DNA of 6,041 nucleotides from Pseudomonadota bacterium. Lineage in GTDB: Bacteria > Pseudomonadota > Alphaproteobacteria > Paracaedibacterales > CAIULA01. The notes beneath the pieces were generated by a model. That model saw only the letters and a list, made by a program, of their open reading frames with translations, did not search any database and was not told the origin of the DNA. Shown in pieces: positions 5,274 through 6,041 of this stretch (its first letter is position 1; each line of letters begins with the position of its first letter). The translations under genes and the position numbers were made by a program. The stretch is from the NCBI GenBank assembly GCA_021804455.1, contig JAJZHT010000084.1, positions 1-6,041 on the forward strand, in the 5' to 3' direction.

Positions 5274-6041
5274 ATGGATCCAGCTGATTTTAAGGAAAAT
5301 CAACATTATCTGCGCAAAATTCGTGCTTTGCCTTTATTAAGTCAGGACCAAGAATATCAACTGGCAAAAGAATGGCGCGAACAACAAAAAGATGCTGCCG
5401 TTGAACAGTTAATTGCCAGCCACTTACGTTTAGTAGCCAAAATAGCCCAAGGATATCGAGGATACGGTTTGCCAATCAGTGACCTTATTGCCGAGGGTAA
5501 TGTTGGCATTATGCAGGCAATGAAACACTATGATCCTGATCGTGGTTATCGTTTTTCAACCTATGCGATGTGGTGGATTCGAGCCAGTATTCAAGATTAC
5601 ATTTTGCAAAGCTGGTCCTTGGTGAAAATGGGGACCACACGGGCACAAAAAAAACTTTTTTTTAATTTGCGTAAAACCCAAAAGGTATTAGCTTCCGAAC
5701 ATCAAACAGATCTTAATCTAACTCCCGAAAAAGTCAAAGAGATTGCCAAACGTTTAGACGTAAAGGAGGAAGAGGTTTGGCAGATGCACCAACGTCTTAG
5801 TTCTAAAGATTCCTCTTTAAATCAGACAATGCAAGAAGACGAAGATACGGAATGGATTGAGTGGCTAACGGATGAAAGAGAGAATCAAGAAATACAGTTG
5901 GCACAACATGATGAGATGCGAAAGCGTAAAAATCTCTTTCAAAAGGCTTTAGCTTGCTTAAGTTCACGCGAACATCAAATTCTAGTCGATCGCCGCCTGA
6001 CAGAACCTCCTTTAACCCTCGAACAACTTAGTGAAAAGACA
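5274..6041 (+). CDS. rpoH: RNA polymerase sigma-32 (heat-shock) factor, 3' end outside window
   Basis: 256 codons are present with no stop; family members are near 290-300 residues, so roughly 40 residues are missing. RpoH directs RNA polymerase to chaperone and protease promoters. Region 1.2 is at about 11-40 and region 2 at about 46-115, with SHLRLVAKIA, GYRGYGLPISDLIAEGNVG, and YAMWWIRASIQDYIL for -10 recognition and melting. The diagnostic RpoH box QKKLFFNLR is at 125-133, next to WSLVKMGTT. Region 3 follows, and region 4 begins at LSSREHQILVDRRL and stops in TLEQLSEKT, just before the helix-turn-helix. ATG at 5274 is the only start, because an in-frame TAA sits at 5265-5267. Its Shine-Dalgarno sequence is poor (AAGAA or nothing). 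RpoH synthesis is often controlled at translation, and a 7-bp hairpin sits just inside the gene at 5285-5302. It is divergent from the BI-1/YccA gene. Confidence 0.95.
   Translation, partial: MDPADFKENQHYLRKIRALPLLSQDQEYQLAKEWREQQKDAAVEQLIASHLRLVAKIAQGYRGYGLPISDLIAEGNVGIMQAMKHYDPDRGYRFSTYAMWWIRASIQDYILQSWSLVKMGTTRAQKKLFFNLRKTQKVLASEHQTDLNLTPEKVKEIAKRLDVKEEEVWQMHQRLSSKDSSLNQTMQEDEDTEWIEWLTDERENQEIQLAQHDEMRKRKNLFQKALACLSSREHQILVDRRLTEPPLTLEQLSEKT
5285..5302 (+). promoter_or_regulatory. Small AU-rich hairpin at the start of the rpoH reading frame
   Basis: TGATTTT (5285-5291) and AAAATCA (5296-5302) form a perfect 7-bp stem around the tetraloop AAGG, starting at nucleotide +12 of rpoH. It is weak enough to melt with modest heating and lies within the footprint of an initiating ribosome. 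A role in thermal control is speculation based on position. Confidence 0.3.

Noticed and set aside
1..6041. A new multi-gene defence, secretion or mobile system
   Set aside because: The genes are mostly conserved housekeeping or envelope types on mixed strands, with no nuclease, transposase, toxin-antitoxin, reverse transcriptase or repeat array visible.

Overview
The window is AT-rich, densely coded bacterial chromosome with gene-sized spacing and no sign of phage, plasmid, insertion sequence, CRISPR or RNA genes. Three things point to an alphaproteobacterium: an rpoH product with the alphaproteobacterial core (GYRGYGLPIS, YAMWWIRASIQ, WSLVKMGTT), a Bax inhibitor-1/YccA protein with the LYLDFINLF and FGDRR ending, and the tail of an ELM1-type (DUF1022) protein of the kind common in that class. 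Low GC together with a complete hldE would fit a host-associated, AT-rich lineage such as the Holosporales and relatives. That placement is an inference, not a demonstrated fact.

Layout from left to right: (1) 1-288, plus strand, the 3' end of an ELM1-like gene. (2) A strong hairpin terminator at 301-323 closes the minus-strand gene at 348-1460, which encodes an exported, cysteine-rich protein that I cannot assign to a family. (3) A 153-bp divergent intergenic region (1461-1613) with a perfect TTGACA box and a near-perfect 15-bp direct repeat. (4) 1614-2815, plus strand, a Bcr/CflA-type MFS drug efflux transporter interrupted by a single frameshift near 2334. (5) 2802-4250, minus strand, hldE, which makes the ADP-heptose precursor of the LPS inner core; its 3' end overlaps the transporter's by 14 bp. 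(6) 4307-5026, minus strand, a seven-helix Bax inhibitor-1/YccA membrane protein just upstream of hldE in the same direction, with a 9-bp inverted repeat between them. (7) A 247-bp AT-rich divergent promoter region (5027-5273). (8) 5274 to the window edge, plus strand, rpoH (sigma-32), cut off in region 4.

Functionally, several genes concern the envelope and stress: LPS heptose synthesis, membrane-protein homeostasis, drug efflux, an exported disulfide-rich protein and the heat-shock sigma factor. I see no evidence that they form one system. The only same-strand pair that could be co-transcribed is yccA-hldE. The points most worth a second look are the unassigned Cys-rich exported protein, the transporter frameshift with its simple one-base repair, and a small AU-rich hairpin directly after the rpoH start codon where the Shine-Dalgarno sequence is poor. 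No clearly novel multi-gene system is visible.
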